Part shown: in pieces, positions 22,518 through 31,326 of the stretch | Numbering within the stretch: position 1 is the stretch's first letter | Layout: each line of letters begins with the position of its first letter | Origin: an uncultured Lachnospiraceae bacterium | Lineage (GTDB): Bacteria > Bacillota_A > Clostridia > Lachnospirales > Lachnospiraceae | Direction: 5' to 3' | NCBI GenBank assembly: GCA_900553635.1 | Contig: USDU01000003.1 | Location: 1-33,527, forward strand | DNA length: 33,527 bases | Notes under the pieces: model-generated | Told to the model about the DNA's origin: nothing | The model's database searches: none | Seen by the model: the letters and a program-made list of their open reading frames with translations, nothing else | Translations under genes and position numbers: made by a program

Positions 22518-23870
22518 ATGTCAACTTTCTATGCGATTGTGGAGGCTTTGAACAACTGCCTCTGGGGGATCCCTATGCTTCTGCTTTTATTCGGGACGCA
22601 CCTTTTTCTGACCTGGAAGACGGGACTGATTCAGCGGAAGCTTCCGCTGGCTATCCGGCTGTCGCTGACGCCGGACGCCGCAGTGGGTGCGGAGACGGGA
22701 AATGGCGACGGCGGGCTTTCGCCCTTTGCTTCCCTGACCACGGCTCTGGCCTCCAGTCTGGGCGTCGGAAATATCGTCGGCATGGGGACGGCTGTGGCGC
22801 TCGGCGGACCCGGGGCGGTGTTCTGGTGCTGGATCACCGGTTTCTTTGGGATAGCAACCACCTATGGGGAGGCGCTGCTCTCTCTTAAGTTCCGGGTGTA
22901 CACTCCGGACGGGCAGCCTGCGGGCGGGCCCATGTATGTTCTGGAGTACGGGCTACGCCGGAAATTTGCCGCCGTCCTGTTCGCGGTCTGCGGCGTGCTG
23001 GCTTCCTTTGGTATCGGCTGCGCGGTGCAGGTGCACGCCATGGCAGATACGCTTCCGGTTCCGCCCATTATCACAGGATTGGCGGTCGGACTTCTCACCT
23101 GCTTTGTGATCTTTGGCGGCAACCAGGCTATTTCCCGGGTCTGCGAGAAGCTGGTGCCCTTTATGACCCTGTTTTATCTGCTGGGCTGCCTTATGATTCT
23201 TGTGGCAAATCGGGCTTTCCTGCTGCCAGCCTGCCGCCTGATTCTGAAATGTGCCTTCGCGCCCCGGGCTGTCTCAGGCGGCATGGCAGGCTCCGGCCTG
23301 TTGTTGGCAGCCCGCTACGGGGTAGCCCGGGGTCTTTTCACCAACGAGGCCGGAATGGGAAGCGCGCCCCTGGCCGCTGCAGCCGCCCGCTGTTCCCAGC
23401 CGGTTCGACAAGCCCTCATAGCATCCACCGCCACCTTCTGGGACACGGTGGTGGTCTGTCTCATCACCGGACTGGTTATCGTAAGTCATCTGCTGGCCCG
23501 GGAACCCTGGCTTCTGTTCTCTGAACCTGCACTCTCCGGCAGCGATTTTACCTGGCAGGCCTTCTCCGCCATTCCGGTTATCGGACAGCCGGTGCTTGGC
23601 TTTAGCATCCTGACTTTCGCCTACGCTACGGTTCTGGGCTGGTCCTTTTACGGGGAGCGTTGTCTTACATATCTGTTCGGGCCGAAAGCATTGTTCCCGT
23701 ATCGGCTCTGCTGGATTTTTACGCTGGTGTTTGCGCCGGTGCTGCGGCTTACGCTGATTTTCGAGATTTCGGATCTGCTGAACGCACTGATGACATTGCC
23801 GAATCTGCTGTCGCTTTTTCTGCTGGCTGATGTAATCCGGGATGAGACACGGCGGTATTTTAAGGGGTAA
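22518..23870 (+). CDS. Alanine/glycine:cation symporter (AGCS family)
   Basis: Sodium- or proton-coupled importer of alanine or glycine in the cytoplasmic membrane; 450 aa, about ten membrane segments. Diagnostic AGCS stretches are ASSLGVGNIVGMGTAVALGG, PGAVFWCWITGFFGIATTYG and GGPMYVLEYGL, then RYGVARGLFTNEAGMGSAPL and FAYATVLGWSFYGERCLTYL. I start at the ATG 22518-22520. A TTG-initiated extension of 24 codons is possible but has no ribosome binding site; the ATG itself has only a weak GGG upstream, so translation may be modest. It is a single-gene unit ending in a strong terminator. Confidence 0.93.
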   Translation: MSTFYAIVEALNNCLWGIPMLLLLFGTHLFLTWKTGLIQRKLPLAIRLSLTPDAAVGAETGNGDGGLSPFASLTTALASSLGVGNIVGMGTAVALGGPGAVFWCWITGFFGIATTYGEALLSLKFRVYTPDGQPAGGPMYVLEYGLRRKFAAVLFAVCGVLASFGIGCAVQVHAMADTLPVPPIITGLAVGLLTCFVIFGGNQAISRVCEKLVPFMTLFYLLGCLMILVANRAFLLPACRLILKCAFAPRAVSGGMAGSGLLLAARYGVARGLFTNEAGMGSAPLAAAAARCSQPVRQALIASTATFWDTVVVCLITGLVIVSHLLAREPWLLFSEPALSGSDFTWQAFSAIPVIGQPVLGFSILTFAYATVLGWSFYGERCLTYLFGPKALFPYRLCWIFTLVFAPVLRLTLIFEISDLLNALMTLPNLLSLFLLADVIRDETRRYFKG

Positions 23871-23879
23871 TCACATCAG

Positions 23880-23940
23880 AAAAGGGACTGCCAGCTTCTT
23901 CCGTGTGCTTCGCGCTCACCTTAGAAGGGCAGTCCCTTTT
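23880..23940 (+). terminator. Terminator of the AGCS gene
   Basis: Perfect 13-bp arms AAAAGGGACTGCC (23880-23892) and GGCAGTCCCTTTT (23928-23940) with an internal CTTCT/AGAAG stem. It begins 9 nt after the stop. The T-run is in the 3' arm and the A-run on the other side, so it should work in both directions. Confidence 0.85.
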
Positions 23941-23989
23941 GATTATTGTCTATACTGTTCGTTTCCATATTCAATTTTCCTCAGCCTTT

Positions 23990-24067
23990 TTATAATACCG
24001 GCTCCTCCGCAAAGCTTTCGTAATACTCCTTAAAGAACTCGTTTACCTTTGCTAAAATCTTCTTCAT
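23990..24067 (-). CDS. Small ORF of 25 codons, unknown function
   Basis: Minus-strand ORF with start ATG at 24065-24067; it begins MKKILAKVNEFFKEYYESF and ends AEEPVL. The peptide is a charged amphipathic helix with aromatic residues on one side, without Cys or a signal sequence. Support: AGGA 6 nt before the ATG, a good promoter 60-90 nt upstream (TTCACA-17-TATAGT), and the position between two plus-strand genes with nothing else to explain that promoter. A GGGATT/AATCCC hairpin (24096-24111) lies in the predicted 5' leader. The overlapping divergent promoter drives the LysR gene at 24213, which could regulate it. It could be a regulatory peptide, a small membrane-associated protein or part of a small RNA. 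I do not recognise the family. Confidence 0.6.
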   Translation of the reverse strand: MKKILAKVNEFFKEYYESFAEEPVL

Positions 24068-24129
24068 AAGTCATCCTACCTTTCTAAGTGCTTCCGGGAT
24101 TTTTTAATCCCTTGTTTCTTGTTGTCTTT

Positions 24130-24158
24130 ACTATAACACCTTGCAATTCACTTGTGAA
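24130..24158 (-). promoter_or_regulatory. Promoter of the 25-codon ORF
   Basis: On the minus strand TTCACA (24153-24158), 17 nt, then TATAGT (24130-24135), each one base from consensus. It overlaps the plus-strand LysR promoter. The dyad TTCAC-TT-GTGAA (24147-24158) is shared by both. Confidence 0.6.
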
Positions 24159-24169
24159 ATACATATAAT
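24141..24169 (+). promoter_or_regulatory. Promoter of the 24213 LysR gene
   Basis: TTGCAA (24141-24146), 17 nt, then a perfect TATAAT (24164-24169). The spacer contains the TTCAC-TT-GTGAA dyad. A second small dyad, ATACT and AGTAT with five bases between, follows at about 24183-24197. Confidence 0.65.
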
Positions 24170-24212
24170 AAAAGCATCTTGATACTCAAAAAGTATAGCA
24201 CAGGAGGCACCC

Positions 24213-25124
24213 ATGGAACTCAGACACATTCGATATTTTAAGGCCGTCGCAGATGAAAAAAACTTTACCCGGGCAGCGGAGAAGCTGAATATTGCCCAGC
24301 CTCCCTTAAGCCGTCAGATTCAGGATCTGGAAAAGGAGCTGGACACAAAGCTGTTTTTGCGCAGCCCCCACAGTATTTCCCTGACCGAAGAGGGCGAACT
24401 GTTTCTTCAGTATGCCAACCAGATTCTCGACCTGGTCAATAAATCTGCCGAGGAAGTCCGAGAAGTGAAGGAAGGCCTGCAGGGTATGCTCTACATTGCC
24501 TCCGTCGAGGGCTGCTGCCCCCACCTCTTTTCCTCGTGGATTGCGTCCTTCCAGAAACGCTATCCCCATGTGCAGTACAATCTCTGGAACGGCAATTCCG
24601 ACGACGTCAATACCCGCGTCTCCAAAGGTCTCTGTGAGGTCGCCATGATTACCGCCCCCTACAATAAAGAAGGCTTTGAAGTGCTTCCCGTCTGCCGGGA
24701 ACCCTGGGTGGCCCTGCTGCCCCATGAGCATCCGCTAGCGAAGCTGCCCGGCGATTCCGTAACCCCCGAACAGCTCCTGCCCTATGATCTTTTGATTCCT
24801 TCCCGGGAATCCCGGAAACATGAGATCGACCAGTGGTTCCTGGGCACCGGGCAGAAGCCCATTATCCGGGGCCGTATCGCCCATATGGTCAACGCCTACG
24901 AGCTCAGTCTCCACGGCGTCGGCATCTCCATTTACCCGGCCTCCATCTCTTCCCTGATTCGAAGCGACGAGCTCTGCGTAAAAAAAATCGACCACCCGGA
25001 CGCCTATGCTTCCTACGCTCTCATCTGGAGCAAGAACCATCAGCTGTCACACGTGGCCGAGGAGTTTATTATGCATGTGGAGAATCAGCTTGCGCAGGAG
25101 TCTCCGACCGGATCCATTTCGTAA
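24213..25124 (+). CDS. LysR-family transcriptional regulator
   Basis: A 303-aa LTTR. The N-terminal helix-turn-helix is textbook: MELRHIRYFKAVADEKNFTR, then AEKLNIAQPPLSRQIQDLEK and LFLRSPHSISLTEEG. The effector domain covers about residues 90-295 (GMLYIASVEGCCPHLFSSWI onward, with GISIYPASISSLI near the end). The ATG follows CAGGAGGCACCC. It is divergent from the 25-codon ORF with overlapping promoters, the classic layout for an LTTR and its target. Its 3' end overlaps the convergent MATE gene by 56 nt. The effector is unknown. Confidence 0.92.
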   Translation: MELRHIRYFKAVADEKNFTRAAEKLNIAQPPLSRQIQDLEKELDTKLFLRSPHSISLTEEGELFLQYANQILDLVNKSAEEVREVKEGLQGMLYIASVEGCCPHLFSSWIASFQKRYPHVQYNLWNGNSDDVNTRVSKGLCEVAMITAPYNKEGFEVLPVCREPWVALLPHEHPLAKLPGDSVTPEQLLPYDLLIPSRESRKHEIDQWFLGTGQKPIIRGRIAHMVNAYELSLHGVGISIYPASISSLIRSDELCVKKIDHPDAYASYALIWSKNHQLSHVAEEFIMHVENQLAQESPTGSIS

Positions 25125-26448
25125 CTTTCTTCATACAGTAGAGACAGGTGGGGAAAATATAGCAGCTTGCCGATACCCAAGCCGTCTGATCCGCGAAACA
25201 GATGGCCGTATAGCCAAAGGTTCCAACAAAGCCCACACTGACGATAATCCGGGCAAACATTTCCGTTACGCCGGAGAAAAAGGCGCGGCCGGAGAATCCC
25301 AGTCCCTGGGTCACCATACGGGACACATTCAGGACGCCCAGGCTCCAGTAGAAATAGCCCATGCATCGCAGATATTTGGCGGACGCGTCCAAAACCTCCA
25401 CATTATCCTTACTCAGGAACATCATGGACAGGGGGCGTCCGAACAGAATCAGGATCAGACCCGCAAACAGTCCGTAGCCCACGGACACCGCAATGCCCTG
25501 AAACAGTCCCTGCCGGATACGCTTCGCCTGACCGGCTCCCAGGTTCTGGCTGCAGAATACAGAGGCCGCCGTCGCCAGCGCGTCAAAGGGACACAGCGCA
25601 AACTGTTTGATCTTCACTGCCGCCGTAAAGCCCGATACGTAGATACTTCCCAGACTGTTGTTGGCGGACTGCATGACCATACTGCCGATGGCGGTAATGG
25701 AGTACTGAAAACCGGTGGGCAGTCCCATCAAAAGCAGCTCTTTCACCGCTTCCTTATCTACCTCCCGGTTCTCCCGGGACATCCGAAGAATTTTCACCCG
25801 GCGGATGATAAATCCCAGACACAGAAGTCCGCTGATGGCTTGCGCGGTAATCGTAGCGATCGCCGCTCCGGCGCAGCCCCATTTCAGAATTACGATACAG
25901 AACAGATCCAGGAAAATATTTAAAATAGCTGAAAACGCCAGGAATAAAAACGGCGTCCGGCTGTCTCCCACCGCCCGCAGGATACTGGACAGATAATTAT
26001 ATAGCAGTGTAAATGGCAGGCCTATGAAAATCACCAGCAGATACGCGTACGCATTGGCGAAAATATCCGCCGGGACCGACAGGATCTGTAAAATCCAGCC
26101 GCACAGGGACGTACAGAGCGCCGTTATAATGACCGCGATCACCGCTGTTACAACGCCTCCGTTGAAGATATAGCGCCGCATGGTATCATGCTTCTCAGCA
26201 CCAAAATACTTCGCGATCGGAATGCCGAAGCCCGCGCAGCTTCCCATACAGAAGCCTAAGACCAGAAACTGTACACTGCTGCTGGCTCCCACTGCCGCCA
26301 GTGCCTCCGCGCCCAGGGTCTGGCCTACGATGGCCGCGTCGATGATATTATAGGTCTGCTGCAGAAGATTACCCACCAGAAGGGGCAGGGCGAACTGCAG
26401 CATGGATTTTAAAGGATTGTCTTTGATCATGGATGCTGATGATGACAT
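25069..26448 (-). CDS. MATE-family efflux transporter
   Basis: Multidrug or metabolite exporter driven by a Na+ or H+ gradient; 459 aa with about twelve membrane helices. Typical MATE blocks: MLQFALPLLVGNLLQQTYNI, DAAIVGQTLGAEALAAVGAS and the mirrored second half around GLPTGFQYSITAIGSMVMQS. I start at the ATG 26446-26448, with AGAGG 7 nt upstream; a TTG nine codons earlier is an unlikely alternative. The last 56 nt run antisense into the LysR gene, so the two transcripts overlap. The TTGACA-based promoter is at 26491-26519. Substrate unknown. Confidence 0.92.
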   Translation of the reverse strand: MSSSASMIKDNPLKSMLQFALPLLVGNLLQQTYNIIDAAIVGQTLGAEALAAVGASSSVQFLVLGFCMGSCAGFGIPIAKYFGAEKHDTMRRYIFNGGVVTAVIAVIITALCTSLCGWILQILSVPADIFANAYAYLLVIFIGLPFTLLYNYLSSILRAVGDSRTPFLFLAFSAILNIFLDLFCIVILKWGCAGAAIATITAQAISGLLCLGFIIRRVKILRMSRENREVDKEAVKELLLMGLPTGFQYSITAIGSMVMQSANNSLGSIYVSGFTAAVKIKQFALCPFDALATAASVFCSQNLGAGQAKRIRQGLFQGIAVSVGYGLFAGLILILFGRPLSMMFLSKDNVEVLDASAKYLRCMGYFYWSLGVLNVSRMVTQGLGFSGRAFFSGVTEMFARIIVSVGFVGTFGYTAICFADQTAWVSASCYIFPTCLYCMKKVTKWIRSETPAQADSPHA

Positions 26449-26490
26449 ACTATTACCTCTTACTAAAAAACTCAAAAAAGATACCTTAAT

Positions 26491-26519
26491 GGTTTACTAC
26501 TTCTTCCGTTTTCTGTCAA
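26491..26519 (-). promoter_or_regulatory. Probable promoter of the MATE gene
   Basis: On the minus strand a perfect TTGACA (26514-26519), 17 nt, then TAAACC (26491-26496), a poor -10. Confidence 0.4.
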
Positions 26520-26540
26520 CTGTCTTTTTCCACAAAAATG

Positions 26541-26581
26541 CAATAAAATACGCGGTTTTTCCACATCGAAAACCGCGTATT
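26541..26581 (-). terminator. Terminator of the glutamate dehydrogenase operon
   Basis: Perfect 13-bp arms AATACGCGGTTTT (26547-26559) and AAAACCGCGTATT (26569-26581), 9-nt loop, running into TTATTG on the minus strand. It lies about 20 nt after the stop of the PEP/pyruvate-binding gene. Confidence 0.8.
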
Positions 26582-26600
26582 CACACTTTATCCTCTTCAC

Positions 26601-28397
26601 TTATCCCTCTGGCGCAATCCGGCATACCGCACGCCCTTCTTTGGCGTCCAGCAAAAGCCTTGCATGGTTCTCCAATACGTCAAACACCCGTATCATGTTT
26701 CCGAATTCCGTCTTATCCGGCCAGATTTCCCCGAACACATCCTGGAAGGTGTTCAGATAATCCGGACGGTAAATCTTCGTCTTGCTGTTCTCGTTGATGG
26801 CGCCGTAGTAGATGTCCGCCTCCACCAGCTCCTGGAACATGTGGCTGCCGTAGGACAGGGACGGATTGTAACCGGCCTTGCTGTAGGCCACCTCGCAGAT
26901 GGCGGAAAAGCAGCTCACATCGGAATACTTCACCGGCACGCCAAGCTCCGGGGAAGAGGTACCGCAGCGTCCCGGCACCAGCAGCATCATATGCTTGCCC
27001 TGCTGGCTGAAATACTGATTGATGAGGCCGATCATATGGGCCACGTCCGGCTTTTTCGCATATGGATATTCGTAATATTTCTGGGGATCCACCCAGACGA
27101 TGATATCCAGCTTCTCCTCCTTGGAGCGCCACATGGAGGTCCTTCTGACGTCAAATAAAACCTCCTCCTCGTTGCCCTCCGGCATCACGAATTTCTGCTC
27201 GGTCACCTGGCGGAGCGGCCTGCACTGGAACAGATTCAGGTGAATCTTTCCGTCTCCGCCCTCCTCCATGGCAAACTCAATATCCACAGGGCGGCCATAT
27301 TCACTCTCCAGCATTTTCAGAATCCGCTGCATCATGTTCATAAAATCACTGTCATGGGCGATACCCTGACAGTCCGCGAACAGCACCGGGCGGTACCGGC
27401 CCATCTCCTGGAGCCGCTGTTCCGCATCGGTGTCATGGCTTAATACCAGCTTCTTCCCACGCTCCGGCAAAAGGGGTATCAGCTCCTCCAGCCAGATTGT
27501 CTTATGCGCGGCATTTTCCAGATCCAGCACGTCCACCTGACGCTGGGAGTACTTGTGACGCTCGCCCGCGGAAGCATACAAACTGCCCCGCGCGCGATCC
27601 AGATCAATCAGTCTCGGATAGTCGCCGGGGGTACGTTCCACCGCTCTGGTTCCCAAACCCAGTACGATACGCAGCATACCGGCCTCGGGATTCATCTGCT
27701 CCATCCATTTGTAAGGATTATAGGAGCAGCCCATACCGGCCGCCAGCGGAAGGTAATAGCTGCCCATGCGCATTCCTTCCACCCGCTGAACCAGTAAAGC
27801 CATTCGTTCATCTGTATGAGTCAGGCCGCGGGTTCTGCGGTATTCTACCGCAGATTCATTCCAGACACTTTTGTATACACGGAACACCGCCGCCTTTAAT
27901 TCTTCGATTCGCTCATCTTCCTTTCCCTGATTGGTGCAGAAGACAGATTCGTATTTTCCGGTAAATGCGTGATCAAAGCCATCCTCCAGGGTGCTGCTGG
28001 AACGGACCACATAAGGATCACCGCCCAGATGGGCCAGCAGTTCCCCGAATTCCCGTTTCGTCCGCTCGGAGAAGGTCTCCTCCCAGAGATATTCCGCAAA
28101 TATGTCGGATCCCATAAACCAGGAATGGTGCGGGAGCAGCAGTGACTCATATTCGGGAAGCTTCTCTTTTATCAGCTTTCTGGCAAGCAGTACGCCGCAG
28201 GCCTTTCCTCCGATGACTCCGTCGCCGACCTTGTGGCGCAGGACCGTCCGGTAGTCTTCCTCGTCAAACCATTTCACAATCAGCTTCTCCATCCGCGGCT
28301 CACGGGTCATCAGCTCATTGCAAAGCAGTCTCCTTTCCTGAAATTCCAGCGTCTGCCCGCTTTCCAGCTTTTCCCTTACTTTTTTCAATTCACTCAC
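26601..28397 (-). CDS. PEP/pyruvate-binding (PPDK N-terminal) domain protein
   Basis: A 598-aa protein with the ATP-grasp nucleotide-binding domain of pyruvate phosphate dikinase and PEP synthase: VGDGVIGGKACGVLLARKLI, then GGDPYVVRSSSTLEDGFDHA with FTGKYESVFCTN, and LLVQRVEGMRMGSYYLP. The phosphohistidine swivel domain and the PEP/pyruvate barrel of full PPDK are not seen; instead a C-terminal half (from about residue 420, DIIVWVDPQKYYEYPYAKKP) has no family I know. So it may phosphorylate another acceptor or act as a sensor. I chose the GTG at 28395-28397, with GGAG 6 nt before it; an extension to a GTG at 28445 would cover a hairpin (GCAGCC/GGCTGC, 28426-28454). Same strand and 68 nt after gdhA, probably cotranscribed. 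Confidence 0.8.
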   Translation of the reverse strand: MSELKKVREKLESGQTLEFQERRLLCNELMTREPRMEKLIVKWFDEEDYRTVLRHKVGDGVIGGKACGVLLARKLIKEKLPEYESLLLPHHSWFMGSDIFAEYLWEETFSERTKREFGELLAHLGGDPYVVRSSSTLEDGFDHAFTGKYESVFCTNQGKEDERIEELKAAVFRVYKSVWNESAVEYRRTRGLTHTDERMALLVQRVEGMRMGSYYLPLAAGMGCSYNPYKWMEQMNPEAGMLRIVLGLGTRAVERTPGDYPRLIDLDRARGSLYASAGERHKYSQRQVDVLDLENAAHKTIWLEELIPLLPERGKKLVLSHDTDAEQRLQEMGRYRPVLFADCQGIAHDSDFMNMMQRILKMLESEYGRPVDIEFAMEEGGDGKIHLNLFQCRPLRQVTEQKFVMPEGNEEEVLFDVRRTSMWRSKEEKLDIIVWVDPQKYYEYPYAKKPDVAHMIGLINQYFSQQGKHMMLLVPGRCGTSSPELGVPVKYSDVSCFSAICEVAYSKAGYNPSLSYGSHMFQELVEADIYYGAINENSKTKIYRPDYLNTFQDVFGEIWPDKTEFGNMIRVFDVLENHARLLLDAKEGRAVCRIAPEG

Positions 28398-28465
28398 TCT
28401 GCTCTCCAAGCTACACACTCCGTTCGCAGCCGCTCCGCGATGCACAGTGGCTGCTGTATTTTTTT

Positions 28466-29722
28466 CTACGGCCAGATCGCTCTCGCTTTCTTAGCCTTTA
28501 CTACACGGTCCACCGCGATCAGATACGCGCCTGTACGCAGGGGAACCTTCTTTTCCTGTGCAATATTGTATACAGCTTCGAAGGAGTTGTTCATAATACG
28601 CTCCAGCTTCGCGTTGACCTCTTCCTCGGTCCAGCTGACAGACTGGATATTCTGTACCCACTCAAAATAAGATACGACCACGCCGCCCGCGTTGGACAGG
28701 ATGTCCGGTACGATGACCACGCCCTTTTCGTTCAGAATCGGGTCTGCCTCTGCGGCGGTCGGACCATTGGCTGCCTCTACGATAAGCTTCGCCTGAATCT
28801 TATCCGCGTTGGTTCCGTTGATCTGATTCTCCAGCGCAGCCGGTACCAGAACAGTGACAGGCAGCTCCAGCAGCTCCTCGTTGGTGATGCGGGTCATACC
28901 ATCTTCCTCATAGCCGGACAGCAGGTTCTTACGATCCTTGCCCAGATATGCCAGGATAGCCGGAATATCCAGACCCTCTTTCTTATAGATGCCGCCGGAT
29001 ACATCGCTGACAGCGACTACCTTCATGCCTTCCTGATGGAGTAGCTTGGCTGTAATGCTTCCCACGTTACCCATACCCTGTACGGCTACGTCGGTGCCCT
29101 TCATCTCCATGCCCAGCTTCTTCATGATATTTCTTGTGGTGAACATGACGCCGCGTCCGGTGGCTTCATTCCGTCCCAGCGCTCCGCCCAGCTCGATGGG
29201 CTTTCCTGTAACGACGCCGTGTACGCAGTGTCCCTTCAGCATACTGTAGGTATCCATCATCCAACCCATGACCGCCGCGTTCGTTCCCACATCCGGAGCC
29301 GGAATATCCTGTTCCGGTCCAATCAGGGGCATGATGGCCGCCGTAAATCTTCTGGTGATGGCCCGAAGCTCCCGCTCGGAAAGCTCATGGGGATCGCAGA
29401 TCACGCCGCCCTTGCCGCCGCCGTAAGGAATATTTACAACCGCGCACTTGAAGGTCATCCATGCTGCCAGCGCCTTAACCTCGTCGTTATTTACCGCCGG
29501 ATGGAAACGGATACCGCCCTTGGCCGGTCCGCGGGATGTGGAATGCTGGATGCGGTAGCCCTCAAATACGCGGGTGCTTCCGTCGTCCATCACCACCGGA
29601 ACCGATACCTTCAGCTCGCGCTCCGGATACTTCAGCGGCTCGATATCACTCTCACTGTAGCCCAGGATCTGTGCCGCCTCATCCATAACCTTCAATACGT
29701 TTTCATAAGGATTGTATGCCAT
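28466..29722 (-). CDS. gdhA: Glutamate dehydrogenase (Glu/Leu/Phe/Val family)
   Basis: Interconverts glutamate with 2-oxoglutarate and ammonia; 418 aa, the length of NAD-dependent clostridial and Bacillus RocG-type enzymes. Substrate motifs: STSRGPAKGGIRFHP (K68), KCAVVNIPYGGGKGGV (K92, K104) and the catalytic Asp in QDIPAPDVGT. The Rossmann loop is AVQGMGNVGS, followed after the strand by SDVSGG; an Asp after the second strand favours NAD. The start follows GAAGGAG. It lies 21 nt after the aminotransferase remnant and before the PEP/pyruvate-binding gene; an intact aminotransferase plus this enzyme would form an amino-acid deamination cycle. Confidence 0.96.
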   Translation of the reverse strand: MAYNPYENVLKVMDEAAQILGYSESDIEPLKYPERELKVSVPVVMDDGSTRVFEGYRIQHSTSRGPAKGGIRFHPAVNNDEVKALAAWMTFKCAVVNIPYGGGKGGVICDPHELSERELRAITRRFTAAIMPLIGPEQDIPAPDVGTNAAVMGWMMDTYSMLKGHCVHGVVTGKPIELGGALGRNEATGRGVMFTTRNIMKKLGMEMKGTDVAVQGMGNVGSITAKLLHQEGMKVVAVSDVSGGIYKKEGLDIPAILAYLGKDRKNLLSGYEEDGMTRITNEELLELPVTVLVPAALENQINGTNADKIQAKLIVEAANGPTAAEADPILNEKGVVIVPDILSNAGGVVVSYFEWVQNIQSVSWTEEEVNAKLERIMNNSFEAVYNIAQEKKVPLRTGAYLIAVDRVVKAKKARAIWP

Positions 29723-29743
29723 AATGATTTCTCCTTCTCTATT

Positions 29744-30288
<545 letters not shown>

Positions 30289-30380
30289 TTATTCATCTAT
30301 GACTATACTGTATTTTCTGCTTAAAAAGCGCATTATATCTGTCATTTTTATCATCGTTATATAATTAACAGGGGGATTTT

Positions 30381-31322
30381 ATGTTTAGTGGTATCAACTA
30401 TGTCTATGAGGTATATAGGACGCAGAGTTTTTCCAAAGCGGCGAAGAATCTCTACATTTCTCAGCCGTCTCTGAGCGCCATGATTAAGAAAATAGAAGCG
30501 AAGGTGGGTGCGCCGCTTTTCGACCGCAGCACCAATCCCATCCAACTGACCGAGTACGGAGAACAGTATATCCGGATTGCGGAAAAGATTATGGATTTGG
30601 AAGATGAATTTGCCTATTATACGGATAATCTGAATGAATTGAAGACGGGGCATCTGTCCATCGGGACCACATCCTTCTTCGCCTCCTATATTCTGCCGAA
30701 ATATATCTCGCAGTTTTCGGCGGCTTATCCCCATGTGAAGGTAAATCTTTACGAGGCCGATTCCCAGACCCTGGCACAGAAGGCCTCCGTCAATGAGGTG
30801 GACATGGTCATCGACAATTTTCACACCAGCGACGACATCTACTGTCACCGGGTTCTGATGAAGGAATACCTGCTGCTGGCAGTCCCGGCTTCCTTCCCGT
30901 CCAACCGGCGGGCCACCCGTTATCAGCTGACCTGGGAGGACGTAAACCTGGATACGCACCTGAATCCTTCTTTCCCGGGGGTCCCGCTGGAGAAGTTCGC
31001 CGAAGAACCCTTCGTGACCCTGCGGCTGCCCAACGATACCCGCAAGCGCATGGAAAATATCTGCCAGAACGCAGGCGTAAAGCTGAATACCATCCTGAAG
31101 CTGGATCAGCTGCTGACCACCTATCACCTGACGGAAAATGGCATGGGTGCTTCCTTTGTCAGCGATACCGTGGTGAAGAAATTATCGCCAAACCAGAATA
31201 TTATCTACTATAAGTTAGACGATCCGAACGCGGTACGAAATGTGACGCTGTATTATCGGAATCATAAATATCTGACACGAAGCATGTCGGAGTTTATCAA
31301 GATCGTACTGGCTAATCAGTAA
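30381..31322 (+). CDS. LysR-family transcriptional regulator
   Basis: A 313-aa LTTR. Helix-turn-helix: INYVYEVYRTQSFSKAAKNL, then YISQPSLSAMIKKIEAKVGA and LFDRSTNPIQLTEYG. The effector domain begins around GHLSIGTTSFFASYILPKYI; the end includes GMGASFVSDTVVKKL. The ATG follows ACAGGGGGATTTT. It is divergent from the aminotransferase remnant and gdhA and so probably controls nitrogen or amino-acid catabolism there. Only four bases separate its stop from the convergent DUF554 gene. Effector unknown. Confidence 0.93.
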   Translation: MFSGINYVYEVYRTQSFSKAAKNLYISQPSLSAMIKKIEAKVGAPLFDRSTNPIQLTEYGEQYIRIAEKIMDLEDEFAYYTDNLNELKTGHLSIGTTSFFASYILPKYISQFSAAYPHVKVNLYEADSQTLAQKASVNEVDMVIDNFHTSDDIYCHRVLMKEYLLLAVPASFPSNRRATRYQLTWEDVNLDTHLNPSFPGVPLEKFAEEPFVTLRLPNDTRKRMENICQNAGVKLNTILKLDQLLTTYHLTENGMGASFVSDTVVKKLSPNQNIIYYKLDDPNAVRNVTLYYRNHKYLTRSMSEFIKIVLANQ

Positions 31323-31326
31323 AGCT

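Noticed and set aside
25006..25923. Plus-strand ORF of 305 aa after LysR
   Set aside because: Antisense to the MATE gene and rich in His and Gln, with no start signal.
28426..28454. Terminator between gdhA and the PEP/pyruvate-binding gene
   Set aside because: GCAGCC/GGCTGC can form a 6-bp stem, but the loop is long and no U-tract follows; cotranscription is more likely.
30357..31127. Minus-strand ORF of 256 aa
   Set aside because: Antisense to the LysR gene, which has a standard helix-turn-helix and ribosome binding site.
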